Source: JADLGL01 sp050184415
Lineage (GTDB): Bacteria > Pseudomonadota > Alphaproteobacteria > Rhizobiales > Kaistiaceae
NCBI GenBank assembly: GCA_050184415.1
Contig: JBFXAJ010000013.1
Location: 1 to 64,000 of the forward strand
Reading direction: 5' to 3'
Length of the DNA: 64,000 nucleotides
The notes beneath the pieces were generated by a model that was given only the letters and a program-made list of their open reading frames with translations, had not been told where the DNA came from and did not search any database. Position 1 is the stretch's first letter; every line of letters starts with the position of its first letter. Shown in pieces: positions 17,250-25,037 of this stretch. Both the position numbers and the translations under genes were made by a program.

Positions 17250-17630
17250 ATGTCCGTCAATCCCCTCGATGATGAAGAACCGCCGCTCGATCCGGTGCTG
17301 GCGCGCGTCCAGGCGCGGCTGCGGCGGCTGATGCTGATCGGCGGGCTGACGCTCGTCATCGGCATCACGGCGGTACTGTTGGCGATCGTCTACCGCTTTT
17401 TCATCGCCGACAGGAATGAGGAACCGGCTGCGGCCAACGGCGCGCCGTTCGTCATTGGCGAGGTGACGGCAACCGAGGTCGGCCTGCCCGCCACCGCAGA
17501 GCTGATCTCGACCACGCTCGACGGCGACCGCATGGTGCTCGGCTTCCGCGACGGCGCCGACACCGTGATGGTCCTGGTCGACACCACCACGATGGCGGTG
17601 ACCGGCCAGTTCCGGGTGGCGGCGGAGTAG
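17250..17630 (+). CDS. DUF6476 family membrane protein
   Basis: The 126-residue protein has a short acidic cytoplasmic N-terminus (MSVNPLDDEEPPLDPV), one transmembrane helix (about 31-50, LMLIGGLTLVIGITAVLLAI) and a C-terminal extracytoplasmic domain with short strands ending TGQFRVAAE. The layout and its position divergent from a RluD-type gene match the DUF6476 family of alphaproteobacteria, which has no known function. Its start codon directly abuts the start codon of the opposite gene, so its ribosome binding site lies inside that gene. Confidence 0.75.
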   Translation: MSVNPLDDEEPPLDPVLARVQARLRRLMLIGGLTLVIGITAVLLAIVYRFFIADRNEEPAAANGAPFVIGEVTATEVGLPATAELISTTLDGDRMVLGFRDGADTVMVLVDTTTMAVTGQFRVAAE

Positions 17631-17676
17631 CTGGCCTGTCACGCGGAGCGTGGTGGGCGTCGCGGACTGCAGAGCC

Positions 17677-17791
17677 CAGCCCCCCACCCGAACGAGCTTC
17701 GCTTGTTCGACCTCCCCACCAGGGGGAGGTCCAAGCGGAGTTGGTCGAAGGTTGCGACTGAAAGGAACAAGCTTCGGTGGGGGGACGGCGG
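17677..17791. repeat. Interspersed mosaic repeat, copy 1
   Basis: Two modules lie side by side: module A (17677-17730), with a CCCACC...GGTGGG-type C/G-rich hairpin, and module B (17747-17791), with GGTTGCGACTGAAAGGA followed by CAAGCTTCGGTGG. Both occur again, inverted and with their order swapped, at 42.82-42.94 kb. Module B is 45 bases in both copies and nearly identical. I infer an intergenic mosaic element; no protein is encoded. Confidence 0.8.
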
Positions 17792-17858
17792 CAGCGGGGT
17801 ATTGCCCGCGTGCTGGCCGCTCCCTTCCCGAACGGGGCAAGCTTCGCGCCTGCCGCGT

Positions 17859-18773
17859 CTAACCCTCTTCCGAAAGGACCGTGCGGACGAGGTCGACCGT
17901 GGTCCGGACGCCGAGCTTGGTCATGATGTTGGAGCGGTGGAACTCGATCGTCCGCGGGCTGATGCCGAGGATGCGGGCGGCTTCCTTGCTGGATGCACCC
18001 CGCACGATCTCCTTCAGCACCACGCGTTCGCGCGGCGTCAGACGCCGTTCTGCCGGGAACGGTTTGGTCATGATGTCGATCGACGGGCCCTGCGTGTAGC
18101 GGCCGGTCCGGAGTTCCGGGGTGCCCAGAAGCTCCCATTCGCCGCGCCGGCGGCCGAGCGCGTATTGGTGGGCCCGGGCAAGGTCGAAGACATCGGCCGC
18201 GCGGGCCTCGCCGATGGCGTAGGTGCAGAGCGTCAGCATGCGCCGTCCGGCAAAGGAGCGGTCGAGCTCTGCCTCGTAGCCGGCGAGGTCCTGCCAGTGA
18301 TGGCCGCGCATCCAGTAGGCATGGCCGCTGATCCGGAGCCCCTCGAAGCCGCGATCGAGGGCCGCGTCGAGCTTCTGCTGCCATGCCCCTGAGATCCGGA
18401 GCGAATCGTCTTCGTCGCCACGGAGGTACCAGTCGCGGCCGGTGACGAACTCGAATCCGCCGCGGTCGATCGCCGAGCCGATGACATCGGCGCCGCCGAG
18501 GGCGTCTATGGCCTCCGCGGCGCTGACCTGCTGTGGGAGCGCCCACACGCAGGCTTCGTTCGCCGCAAGCCCGGCCGCGAAATAGGCGGCGCAGATCTCC
18601 AGAAGATCGGTCTTGGTCCCGAAAAGGGCGCATAGATGCGTTCCCCATCGGGCCTCGCCGAGGATCTCAATTCCCGTCAGGCGGGGCTCAGCCCCAGTCG
18701 GACCAACGCTCAAGGTGGGCAGTCTCCGTCTTTCCGCGGCAGGACAATGGCCCACCCCCGTAGTTCCGCCCAT
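17859..18773 (-). CDS. MEDS-domain LuxR-type transcriptional regulator
   Basis: The protein is about 304 residues. The N-terminal two thirds match the MEDS/DcmR sensory domain, with GTHLCALFGTKTDLLEICAA near the start, a GFEFVTGRDWYL segment and LTLCTYAIGEARAADVFDLA (20 residues or fewer quoted). The C-terminus is a LuxR-type helix-turn-helix (LTPRERVVLKEIVRGASSKE, then ISPRTIEFHRSNIM). DcmR controls dichloromethane use in methylotrophs, so the domain is linked to C1 compounds and sits well beside the quinoprotein cluster. The start is uncertain: ATG 18773 is used, but a TTG nearer the conserved region is possible. Confidence 0.8.
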   Translation of the reverse strand: MGGTTGVGHCPAAERRRLPTLSVGPTGAEPRLTGIEILGEARWGTHLCALFGTKTDLLEICAAYFAAGLAANEACVWALPQQVSAAEAIDALGGADVIGSAIDRGGFEFVTGRDWYLRGDEDDSLRISGAWQQKLDAALDRGFEGLRISGHAYWMRGHHWQDLAGYEAELDRSFAGRRMLTLCTYAIGEARAADVFDLARAHQYALGRRRGEWELLGTPELRTGRYTQGPSIDIMTKPFPAERRLTPRERVVLKEIVRGASSKEAARILGISPRTIEFHRSNIMTKLGVRTTVDLVRTVLSEEG

Positions 18774-18990
18774 CCCCGCAGAAATGCGGGGGCAGGCGAC
18801 ATGATCTCCGACACTCGCGTACCCCGTCGTCGCTTCACACCTGAGTCGGGCACGTGACGCTACGGGGTGCCACAAGTGCAGCAGGATGATGGCCGCCCCG
18901 TGTTTCTATGTGGAGTTGTTCGATCGGACAGGGCCGACGCGGCCCCAGGGATGCGGCATCTCATCAGGCCTGCGAACCCGTGACGCTTGC

Positions 18991-19019
18991 TTGTCAAAGG
19001 GTAGGGCGCGGTCTATATC
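18991..19019 (+). promoter_or_regulatory. Promoter of tRNA-Glu
   Basis: A -35 box TTGTCA (18991-18996) and a -10 box TATATC (19014-19019) are separated by exactly 17 bases. The tRNA begins 23 bases after the -10 box. This is a sigma-70-type promoter by consensus. Confidence 0.7.
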
Positions 19020-19041
19020 GCGGCCTCTCGCAAGGCCTCAC

Positions 19042-19117
19042 GCTCCCTTCGTCTAGAGGCCCAGGACGTCGCCCTCTCACGGCGAAAACAGGGGTTCGAA
19101 TCCCCTAGGGAGCGCCA
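19042..19117 (+). tRNA. tRNA-Glu (anticodon CUC)
   Basis: The 76-base cloverleaf has acceptor stem GCTCCCT/AGGGAGC, discriminator G and encoded CCA. The anticodon stem TCGCC/GGCGA encloses loop CTCTCAC with anticodon CTC (19076-19078), reading GAG. The T arm is AGGGGTTCGAATCCCCT. It sits between the MEDS-LuxR gene and the ABC operon. No integrase or direct repeat is seen at its 3' end. Confidence 0.97.
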
Positions 19118-19277
19118 TCGCCGGCTCGATGCAGTCGAGCAGACGAAGCCGAATCAAACGAGCGGCCAATGGAGAGTCTCGGGGGTCGAGAAGCGCCTTC
19201 CGATCAAGTGGCTGACCGGGGCCGAGGCGCCGGCCAGGGGCGCCCCGCCGTTCCGGCCTCCGAAATCGGATCGCGCC

Positions 19278-20096
19278 TCATACCGGTCCGCTCAGCTCAA
19301 GCTCTTCGATATCGGCAATCCCGTACTTCTCCGCCAGGCCGTCCAGAAATCCTTCTTCGCGCAGGTCCTCGAGCACGGCCGTGACGGCGCGCTTCAGCGT
19401 GAGATCGCCTTTCCACAAGCCCAGCGCCAGGGCGTAGCGGAGCGGTCCCTCGGGTATCCAGGCGACGGTCCAATCCTCGGTGCGCCCCATTGTCTGCGCC
19501 GTCAGAGCCTCGGCGATGCCCGCCGTGAACCGCCCCTCGGCGATGCCGGCGAGGAGGGCGGCGGGGGAGGTGACGATCGACGCGCTCGCCCCCGCGCCGC
19601 GGAGGAAAGCGCTGAGGCCGAGGCGGTCGAGCCCGGAGAGACCGGCATAGACGCCGATGGTCTGGCCCGACAGCGTCTCGAGCGGTGCTGGCGACAGGAT
19701 CGCCCAGCCGGTCTCAAGATAGGGCGGCGACGCATCGAGAAAGGACAGCGTCGTCGGCGATACGACAACGCCGGCGAGAACCTGACATTGCGCGCGGGTG
19801 ATGCCCCAGCTCCGCGGATTGAAGTCGCGGACCATCGCCGCGTTGCCGACAAAGCTCACGCGAAGATCAAGGCGCCGGCCGATCTCGGTCAGCAGCTCGA
19901 CGTCGTAGCCCGGCGCGGCGGGGTCGTTCTGCACGAGCGGCGGATAGTCGGGCGGAACGCACGTCCGCAACACGCCGCTCTCGCGAATGAGGGCGAGGGA
20001 CGTGTCGGGCGGCAGCAGATAGACCGCGCCGACGAGGCCCGCGATCACGAGGGCGCTCACCAGGTCCCTCGGGACCGCGCCGCGCCACCTAGCCAC
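19278..20096 (-). CDS. Membrane-anchored family-3 solute-binding protein
   Basis: This 272-residue protein resembles family-3 periplasmic binding proteins (SBP_bac_3). It has VLRTCVPPDYPPL at the start of lobe 1, GYDVELLTEIGRRLDLRVSF (20 residues), then GQTIGVYAGLSGLDRLG and a C-terminal DLREEGFLDGLAEKYGI. The N-terminus has one hydrophobic helix (about 12-29) without a clear cleavage site, suggesting a membrane anchor. Its start overlaps the permease stop by 8 bases, so it is the last gene of the operon. A binding protein beside ABC-2 permeases is unusual and may act as a sensor. Confidence 0.8.
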   Translation of the reverse strand: MARWRGAVPRDLVSALVIAGLVGAVYLLPPDTSLALIRESGVLRTCVPPDYPPLVQNDPAAPGYDVELLTEIGRRLDLRVSFVGNAAMVRDFNPRSWGITRAQCQVLAGVVVSPTTLSFLDASPPYLETGWAILSPAPLETLSGQTIGVYAGLSGLDRLGLSAFLRGAGASASIVTSPAALLAGIAEGRFTAGIAEALTAQTMGRTEDWTVAWIPEGPLRYALALGLWKGDLTLKRAVTAVLEDLREEGFLDGLAEKYGIADIEELELSGPV

Positions 20097-20991
20097 GGCG
20101 GAACCCCCGCAGCGCGAGGAGGAAGCTCACCACCGAGAGGATCGCGAGGATCACCGGGCCGGCCGATGGATCGAACTGGTTGAAGTGGATGAGGTGGCCG
20201 CGGAGCGCGTCGACGGCATAGGTCAGCGGATTGGCATAGACGAACGTCACCAGCCATTCGGGATAGAGCGCCACGAGCTGGGCCTGGGTCAGTGACGGGT
20301 CGAGCGGGAACACCGCGCTCGAGGTGAAGAAGAGGGGCAGGATCACCGCATTCGAAAAGACTCCGAAGCCTTCGAAGGAGCGGACCTGGTTGGCGATGAC
20401 GACGCCGATCGAGGTGAGGGCGAAGGCGAGGAGGAACATGATGCCCAGCGCCGGCAGAAGGTCGGCGGCGAAGACATCGACGTCGGCGAACCGGGCGAAG
20501 AGAAGGACGATCGAGCCGTGCACCATCGCGACGGTGGCGCCGCCGAGCACCTTGCCGAGGAGGACAAGGGAGCGCGGCAGAGGCGCGACAAGCACCTCGC
20601 GGAGGAAGCCGAACTCGCGATCCCAGATCACCGAAACCGCCGCCTGGACGGAGGTGTACATGATGTTGAGGACGATGACGCCGGCGAAGATGAACTGGAG
20701 ATAGGTGTAGGGGACGACGAAGCGGACCTCGCCGTAGGTCTCGGCCCGGAAATACGGATTGAGGCCGATCCCCATGATCAGGATGTAGAGGAGCGGCCTG
20801 CTCACGCCGCCGACGAGCTGCCCGCGGTCGCGCAGCGCGCGCTTCACCTCGCGCAGCCAGATGCCGTAGAGCCCGCCAAGCATGCCCCAGCCGCGTCCGT
20901 CTTCCTTGCGGCTGTCAGGTGCGGTGGAAGCCGGCGCCGTGCCGCCGGGGCGTGGCGCGAGGCTGCCGTCGTGCTGGCTCGCGATGGTCAT
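20089..20991 (-). CDS. ABC-2 type permease, PedC-like (copy 2)
   Basis: The 300-residue membrane protein has about six transmembrane segments. The ABC-2 signature is WDREFGFLREVLVAPLPRS followed by GKVLGGATVAMVHG, and a FEGFGVFSNAVILPLFFTSS stretch (20 residues) is also seen in its paralogue. Such permeases accompany PQQ-dependent alcohol dehydrogenases (PedC type) in other bacteria, with unknown cargo. The start ATG (20991) overlaps the stop of the preceding gene as ATGA, which implies translational coupling and supports this start. It is closely related to the permease at 21651-22466. Confidence 0.88.
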   Translation of the reverse strand: MTIASQHDGSLAPRPGGTAPASTAPDSRKEDGRGWGMLGGLYGIWLREVKRALRDRGQLVGGVSRPLLYILIMGIGLNPYFRAETYGEVRFVVPYTYLQFIFAGVIVLNIMYTSVQAAVSVIWDREFGFLREVLVAPLPRSLVLLGKVLGGATVAMVHGSIVLLFARFADVDVFAADLLPALGIMFLLAFALTSIGVVIANQVRSFEGFGVFSNAVILPLFFTSSAVFPLDPSLTQAQLVALYPEWLVTFVYANPLTYAVDALRGHLIHFNQFDPSAGPVILAILSVVSFLLALRGFRRG

Positions 20992-21599
20992 CGGTAGAAC
21001 CATCTCGCGATGGCCCGCACTGCAGGGTCGACCATGTCGGCGGCGTCGGCGGCGAACAGCGCCACCGTGAACACGAGCGCCGGTATCACGATGCGCCGCG
21101 TCAGCAGTCCATGGAGCCGCGGCGCGTAGCCGGCGAGGAGGAGCCCCGCGGTGAACGGCGGAATCGGGATGAGGTTGAAGACGGCGAAGCCGGCGGACAC
21201 GATCGCGACGTTCTCGAACCACAGCACCGCGCTCTGCGCCGCGCTCGCGCCGGCGAACGTCGTCAACACCCACGCACGGAGCGCCAACAGCGCGAAGGCG
21301 ATGACGAGCGTGACGGCGAGGGCGCCGAGAACGATGACGAAGAGACCGGCCTTGCCGCCGCGAAGGAGCTTCGGGTCGATCGCCATCGGCTTCACCCAGC
21401 CGACCCGGAACAGGATGATCGAGAGGAAGCCGAGCGGCTGGACGTGCTGCAGCGGGTTGAGCGTCCGCCGCTCGTCATAGCCCGGACCGGGATCGCCCAT
21501 CCATGCCGCGATGACGGCCAGCGCGTAGGCGTGGGTCGCGGTGATGAGAAGCGCCGAGCCGATGCGGAAGAGGACCTCCTGGCCGCTCAGATCAAACAT
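20988..21599 (-). CDS. Site-2 protease-like membrane protein lacking metal ligands
   Basis: This 203-residue membrane protein follows the M50 site-2 protease layout: a hydrophobic helix, GDPGP-type turn, TLNPLQHVQPLG, and NLIPIPPFTAG near residue 142. The zinc-binding HExxH position reads HAYAL (23-27), so the catalytic Glu and second His are missing. The third ligand, the Asp of the usual PPLDG motif, reads Thr150 (PPFTAG). I therefore call it a catalytically dead homologue, perhaps a membrane chaperone or adaptor. It lies in the operon between the two permeases, 51 bases from the first and overlapping the second by ATGA. Confidence 0.75.
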   Translation of the reverse strand: MFDLSGQEVLFRIGSALLITATHAYALAVIAAWMGDPGPGYDERRTLNPLQHVQPLGFLSIILFRVGWVKPMAIDPKLLRGGKAGLFVIVLGALAVTLVIAFALLALRAWVLTTFAGASAAQSAVLWFENVAIVSAGFAVFNLIPIPPFTAGLLLAGYAPRLHGLLTRRIVIPALVFTVALFAADAADMVDPAVRAIARWFYR

Positions 21600-21650
21600 G
21601 GGCCCTCCGCGCGAGCGGTGGATGCCTGACCGATGGCGCCGATTGGTCCG

Positions 21651-22466
21651 TCACGACTGCCTGCCAAATCCGACGAGGGCGACTGCGAAGCCGATGACGG
21701 CAAGGGCAACAATGATGATCGGTCCGAGCCCCGGGTCGAACTGATTGAAGCCGATGAACACGCCGCGGAGAGCATCCACCGCATAGGTCACCGGATTGTA
21801 GGTGACGACGGCGACGAGCCACTCCGGATAGACGAGCTGGGTCTGGGCGCCGCTGAGGGCGGGATTGAGCGGGAAGATCGAGCTCGAGGTGAAGTAGAGC
21901 GGCAGGATGACGAGGTTCGAGAACACGCCGAAGCCTTCGAAGCTCCGGACGCTGTTGGCGATCACCGCTCCGACGCAGGTCACGCCGAAGGCCAGCACGA
22001 ACATCAGGGCGATGCCGAGGAAGAGATCGGTCAGCCGGAGCGAGACGTCGGTGAACTGGGCGATGAGGAGAACCAGGCAGCCATGGGCGAAGGCAACCGT
22101 GGCCCCGCCGAGGATCTTGCCGAACAGGATGTGGCTCCGCGGCATCGGGGAGGTCAGCACCTCGCGGAGGAGCCCGAACTCGCGGTCCCAGATCATGGAC
22201 ACGGCGGACTGGACGCCCGTGTACATGATGTTGAGGACGATCACCGCGGGGAACAGGAACTGGAGATAGGTGTAGGGCACGACGAAGCGGACGTCGCTGA
22301 ACACCTGGGCCTGGAAGTAGGGATTCAGTCCGAAGCCGAGGATGAGCACCCACACCAGGGGGCGCGAGAGGCTGCCGATGATCTGGCCGCGGTCACGGAG
22401 GGCGCGCTTCATCTCGCGCAGCCAGATCGCGTAGATCCCCCCGACTGCTCCGAGCATGCCGGTCAT
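21651..22466 (-). CDS. ABC-2 type permease, PedC-like (copy 1)
   Basis: The 271-residue protein begins MTGMLGAVGGIYAIWLREMK and has about six membrane helices. The ABC-2 signature is WDREFGLLREVLTSPMPRSH followed by GKILGGATVAFAHG. It shares long identical or near-identical stretches with the permease at 20089-20991 (for example RFVVPYTYLQF and VRSFEGFGVFSN), so the two probably arose by duplication and may form a heterodimer with the shared ATPase. The start at 22466 is the first good ATG; a palindromic repeat lies between it and the ATPase gene. Confidence 0.9.
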   Translation of the reverse strand: MTGMLGAVGGIYAIWLREMKRALRDRGQIIGSLSRPLVWVLILGFGLNPYFQAQVFSDVRFVVPYTYLQFLFPAVIVLNIMYTGVQSAVSMIWDREFGLLREVLTSPMPRSHILFGKILGGATVAFAHGCLVLLIAQFTDVSLRLTDLFLGIALMFVLAFGVTCVGAVIANSVRSFEGFGVFSNLVILPLYFTSSSIFPLNPALSGAQTQLVYPEWLVAVVTYNPVTYAVDALRGVFIGFNQFDPGLGPIIIVALAVIGFAVALVGFGRQS

Positions 22467-22522
22467 CGCCGGCCATGGCGGGTTGCGGTCATGAACCGCA
22501 ATCCCGCCACAGCTCCCTGGTG

Positions 22523-22573
22523 GAGCATGGTCCTGCCCGGAAACCGGCGCCCACTTTTCCGGATCATGCTCTA
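22523..22573. repeat. Hyphomicrobiales palindromic repeat (GAGCATGATCC type)
   Basis: GAGCATGGTCC (22523-22533) and GGATCATGCTC (22561-22571) form a long hairpin with internal CCGG...CCGG elements. The reverse strand reads GAGCATGATCCGGAAAAGTG at its start, the form of a very common dispersed palindrome in Rhizobium, Bradyrhizobium and relatives. It overlaps the stop codon of the ATPase gene and sits inside the operon, where it could attenuate or stabilise the transcript. Confidence 0.8.
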
Positions 22574-23578
22574 GTTCACGGGCTCGCCGGTCCGGCTGTT
22601 GGGCCGGGCGACGACCGCCGGCGCCTCCGGCTCCTCGCGGATCTCGCGGCCGGTGAGGGTCAGGAACACGCTCTGCAGGCTGGGCCGCTCGATGACGACG
22701 CCGCTGATCTCGGTCCCGAAATTGCCGCGCACCCTGTCGACGACGTCCGCCGAAGCGCCGGGGATGACGATCTCGCCGCCCGGCTCGACCAGCGCTCCCG
22801 GATACTGGGCCGCGATGGCCTGGCTGCTCGCGGCGGATCGCGGCGTGACCCGGACCTGCTCGATGCCGAACCGGGCGCGGAGGGCTTCGGGCGTGTCGAG
22901 CGCCAGGACCTTGCCGTGATCGAGGATGCAGACGCGGTCGCAGCTTTCGACCTCGTCGATGTAGTGCGTCGTCACGACGAGGGTGATCCCGCGCTCCGCC
23001 CTGAGTTTGCGGAGATATGCCCAGATGCGCTCGCGGGACTGAGCGTCGAGGCCCACTGTGGGCTCGTCGAAGATCACCATCTCCGCATCGTGGACGAGGG
23101 CGCGCGCGATCTCGACGCGGCGCTTCATGCCGACCGACAGCGTCCGGACCAGCCGGTGGCGGGTGTCGGAGAGCTCGACCAGCTCGAGCATCTCGGTGAT
23201 CCGCCGGCGCCGCAATCGCCACGGGACGCGGTGGACGAGGCCATGGAAGTTGAGGTTTTCCTCGACGGTGAGGCGGCCGTCGAGGCTCGGTTCCTGGAAG
23301 ACGATGCCGATGTGCCGGCGGGCCCGCAGCGGCTGCCGCACCACGTCGAAGCCGGCGATGCGGGCCGTGCCCGAATCCGGGCGCAGCAGCGTGCAGAGGA
23401 TGTGGATCAGCGTCGTCTTGCCGGCGCCGTTTGGCCCCAGGAGCGCGAACATCTCGTTCCGGTTGATGGCGAGGTCGAGCCCGTCCAGCGCCAGCGTTCG
23501 CCCGAACCGCTTGCTGAGGCCTGATACTTCGACGATCGGAGCGACCGTCGCCGATGCGGAAGCATCAGAGATCGTCAT
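22571..23578 (-). CDS. ABC transporter ATPase, PQQ-alcohol-dehydrogenase type
   Basis: This 335-residue ATP-binding protein has Walker A GPNGAGKTT (48-56), signature LSVGM (147-151), Walker B VIFDEP (168-173) and switch His in TTHYID. The region after 220 is an extra C-terminal domain of the DrrA/NodI type, fitting ABC-2 permeases. It energises one or both permeases encoded downstream. The ATG at 23578 is preceded by GGGAG. Related ATPases are encoded with PQQ-dependent dehydrogenases, and their substrate is not established. It is the first gene of the five-gene minus-strand operon and is divergent from the cytochrome gene. Confidence 0.92.
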   Translation of the reverse strand: MTISDASASATVAPIVEVSGLSKRFGRTLALDGLDLAINRNEMFALLGPNGAGKTTLIHILCTLLRPDSGTARIAGFDVVRQPLRARRHIGIVFQEPSLDGRLTVEENLNFHGLVHRVPWRLRRRRITEMLELVELSDTRHRLVRTLSVGMKRRVEIARALVHDAEMVIFDEPTVGLDAQSRERIWAYLRKLRAERGITLVVTTHYIDEVESCDRVCILDHGKVLALDTPEALRARFGIEQVRVTPRSAASSQAIAAQYPGALVEPGGEIVIPGASADVVDRVRGNFGTEISGVVIERPSLQSVFLTLTGREIREEPEAPAVVARPNSRTGEPVN

Positions 23579-24016
23579 CTGGAACTCCCTACGCGCCCGA
23601 CATGGACGACGATCCAGCACAGAATGTGGGCCCGAGCCAGCGCAGCGCGGCGGCTAAAGTTGAGGCGTATAGTCAGGTAATCTTCCCTCCCTCTGACTCG
23701 CCGTCAAGAACCTTACTGATCGCCGCTTCGCGTCCCTCTGTCACGATCCCAAATGCGTTACCGGGCCGTTGCGGACGCAGGCGGCGATTGCCGCAAAGTG
23801 CGTCGGATCCGGATCGACCTCTCTCCCGCCGGGTGATCGGAACGGCGCTGCCCGGTCGCCTTGCACCGGAATGCGACGCGCCGCCCTGGACCCCCGTTCC
23901 CTTTCGATCGCGGCCGCAAGCACAAGCTTTCCCCAGGTTCAAAAATCGAGCCATTCCCTTGAACGTCCGAGTCCGTCCCTTTAGCTTCGCCAAAGCACCA
24001 GCAGAGAGGGAAGGTA
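23579..24016. other. Divergent intergenic region between ABC operon and cytochrome
   Basis: This 438-base gap must hold the promoters for the ABC operon (leftward) and the cytochrome gene (rightward). I see a ribosome binding site for each gene (GGGAG on the minus strand near 23588; GGAAGG near 24009). There is no convincing -35/-10 pair and no coding sequence with family-like features. It is a likely target for one of the two flanking LuxR-type regulators, by inference only. Confidence 0.5.
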
Positions 24017-24943
24017 GTGAACCCCAATATTCGTCAACACGGAGCGCGCGTCGTGCTGACCGTCGGCCTTGCCGCCGGGGTCTGGAGCCTGGCGGCGTCG
24101 TCACCGGGCGCCGAAACGGCGCCGCTCGCGGGTCTTCCGGCGGTCGGAACGGTTGCGCCGCATGGTGTGCTGCTTGCCCAGGCGCCGCCTCCGGCTGCGG
24201 ACGCTCCGGCTGCGGAAGCCTCGGCCTTCGCTGCCCTGGTCGCCGCCGGCGACGTGGCCGCCGGTCAGACGGCCTCGCTCCAGTGCGCGGGCTGTCATAC
24301 GTTCGACGAGGGTGGAGCGACGATGTTCGGCCCCAACCTCTTCGGCATCGTCGATCGGCCGGTGGCCTCGGTAAGCGGCTTCTCCTACTCGCCTGCGATG
24401 GCGGCGGTGGGTGCCGCTGGCGGCACGTGGACGGTTGATTTCCTCAACGAGTTCCTCACCTCGCCGCAGGCGGCGATCCCGGGAACGACGATGCCGTTTG
24501 GCGGCATCGCGGACGAGCCCACCCGCGTCAATCTCATTGCCTATCTGGCGACGCTCGGCGGCGAAGGCGGCCCGGCAGCGGACGCCGGCGCCGCGCCGGC
24601 CGGAACCCCGGTGATGTTCACGGCCGAGCAGGCTGATCGGGGCGAGCGCCGATACACCCGCGATTGCCTGGAGTGCCACGGCGAGACCCTCACCGGCGGG
24701 CTGATCGGCGGGCCGCCGCTCAAGGGCCTCGCGTTCGAAGAGAAGTACCTGAACGGTGCCTCGGCCGCGGCCCTGTTCCTGTTCACCAGCACCGCGATGC
24801 CGCCGGACAATCCGGGGCGCCTTCAGGCGTCCGTGTACGCCGACCTCGTCGCCTACATCCTGGAGCAGAACGGCTTCCCCGCCGGGACCGAGGAGCTGCC
24901 GGACGATGTCGAGGCCCTCAGCACGCTGATCATGACGCACTGA
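24017..24943 (+). CDS. Exported diheme cytochrome c
   Basis: This 308-residue periplasmic electron carrier has a hydrophobic N-terminal export segment (about 10-28). The first cytochrome c domain has CAGCH (Cys90, Cys93, His94) and a likely Met159 ligand in GTTMPF, and resembles class I c2/c550 cytochromes. The second has CLECH (217-221) and a likely Met261 ligand in STAMPPDN, resembling heme domains of quinohemoprotein dehydrogenases. It probably accepts electrons from the PQQ dehydrogenase encoded nearby. The start is GTG with GGAAGG upstream, and a strong terminator follows. Confidence 0.9.
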   Translation: MNPNIRQHGARVVLTVGLAAGVWSLAASSPGAETAPLAGLPAVGTVAPHGVLLAQAPPPAADAPAAEASAFAALVAAGDVAAGQTASLQCAGCHTFDEGGATMFGPNLFGIVDRPVASVSGFSYSPAMAAVGAAGGTWTVDFLNEFLTSPQAAIPGTTMPFGGIADEPTRVNLIAYLATLGGEGGPAADAGAAPAGTPVMFTAEQADRGERRYTRDCLECHGETLTGGLIGGPPLKGLAFEEKYLNGASAAALFLFTSTAMPPDNPGRLQASVYADLVAYILEQNGFPAGTEELPDDVEALSTLIMTH

Positions 24944-25001
24944 TCAGACTACGACGGGCTTTCTTGCGGCCGAATGCGGCCTGCAGCCCGTAAGACCGTC
25001 G

Positions 25002-25037
25002 AGAGCCGCGCCGGAGCACCATGCCCCGCGCGGCTCT
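25002..25037 (+). terminator. Terminator after the cytochrome gene
   Basis: AGAGCCGCGC pairs with GCGCGGCTCT (10 pairs, 16-base loop), followed by a pyrimidine-rich TCTCTTTCC tail, about 60 bases downstream of the stop. Confidence 0.7.

Noticed and set aside
19042..19117. tRNA-Glu as an integration site of a genomic island
   Set aside because: No integrase, no repeat of the tRNA 3' end and no composition shift were seen on either side.
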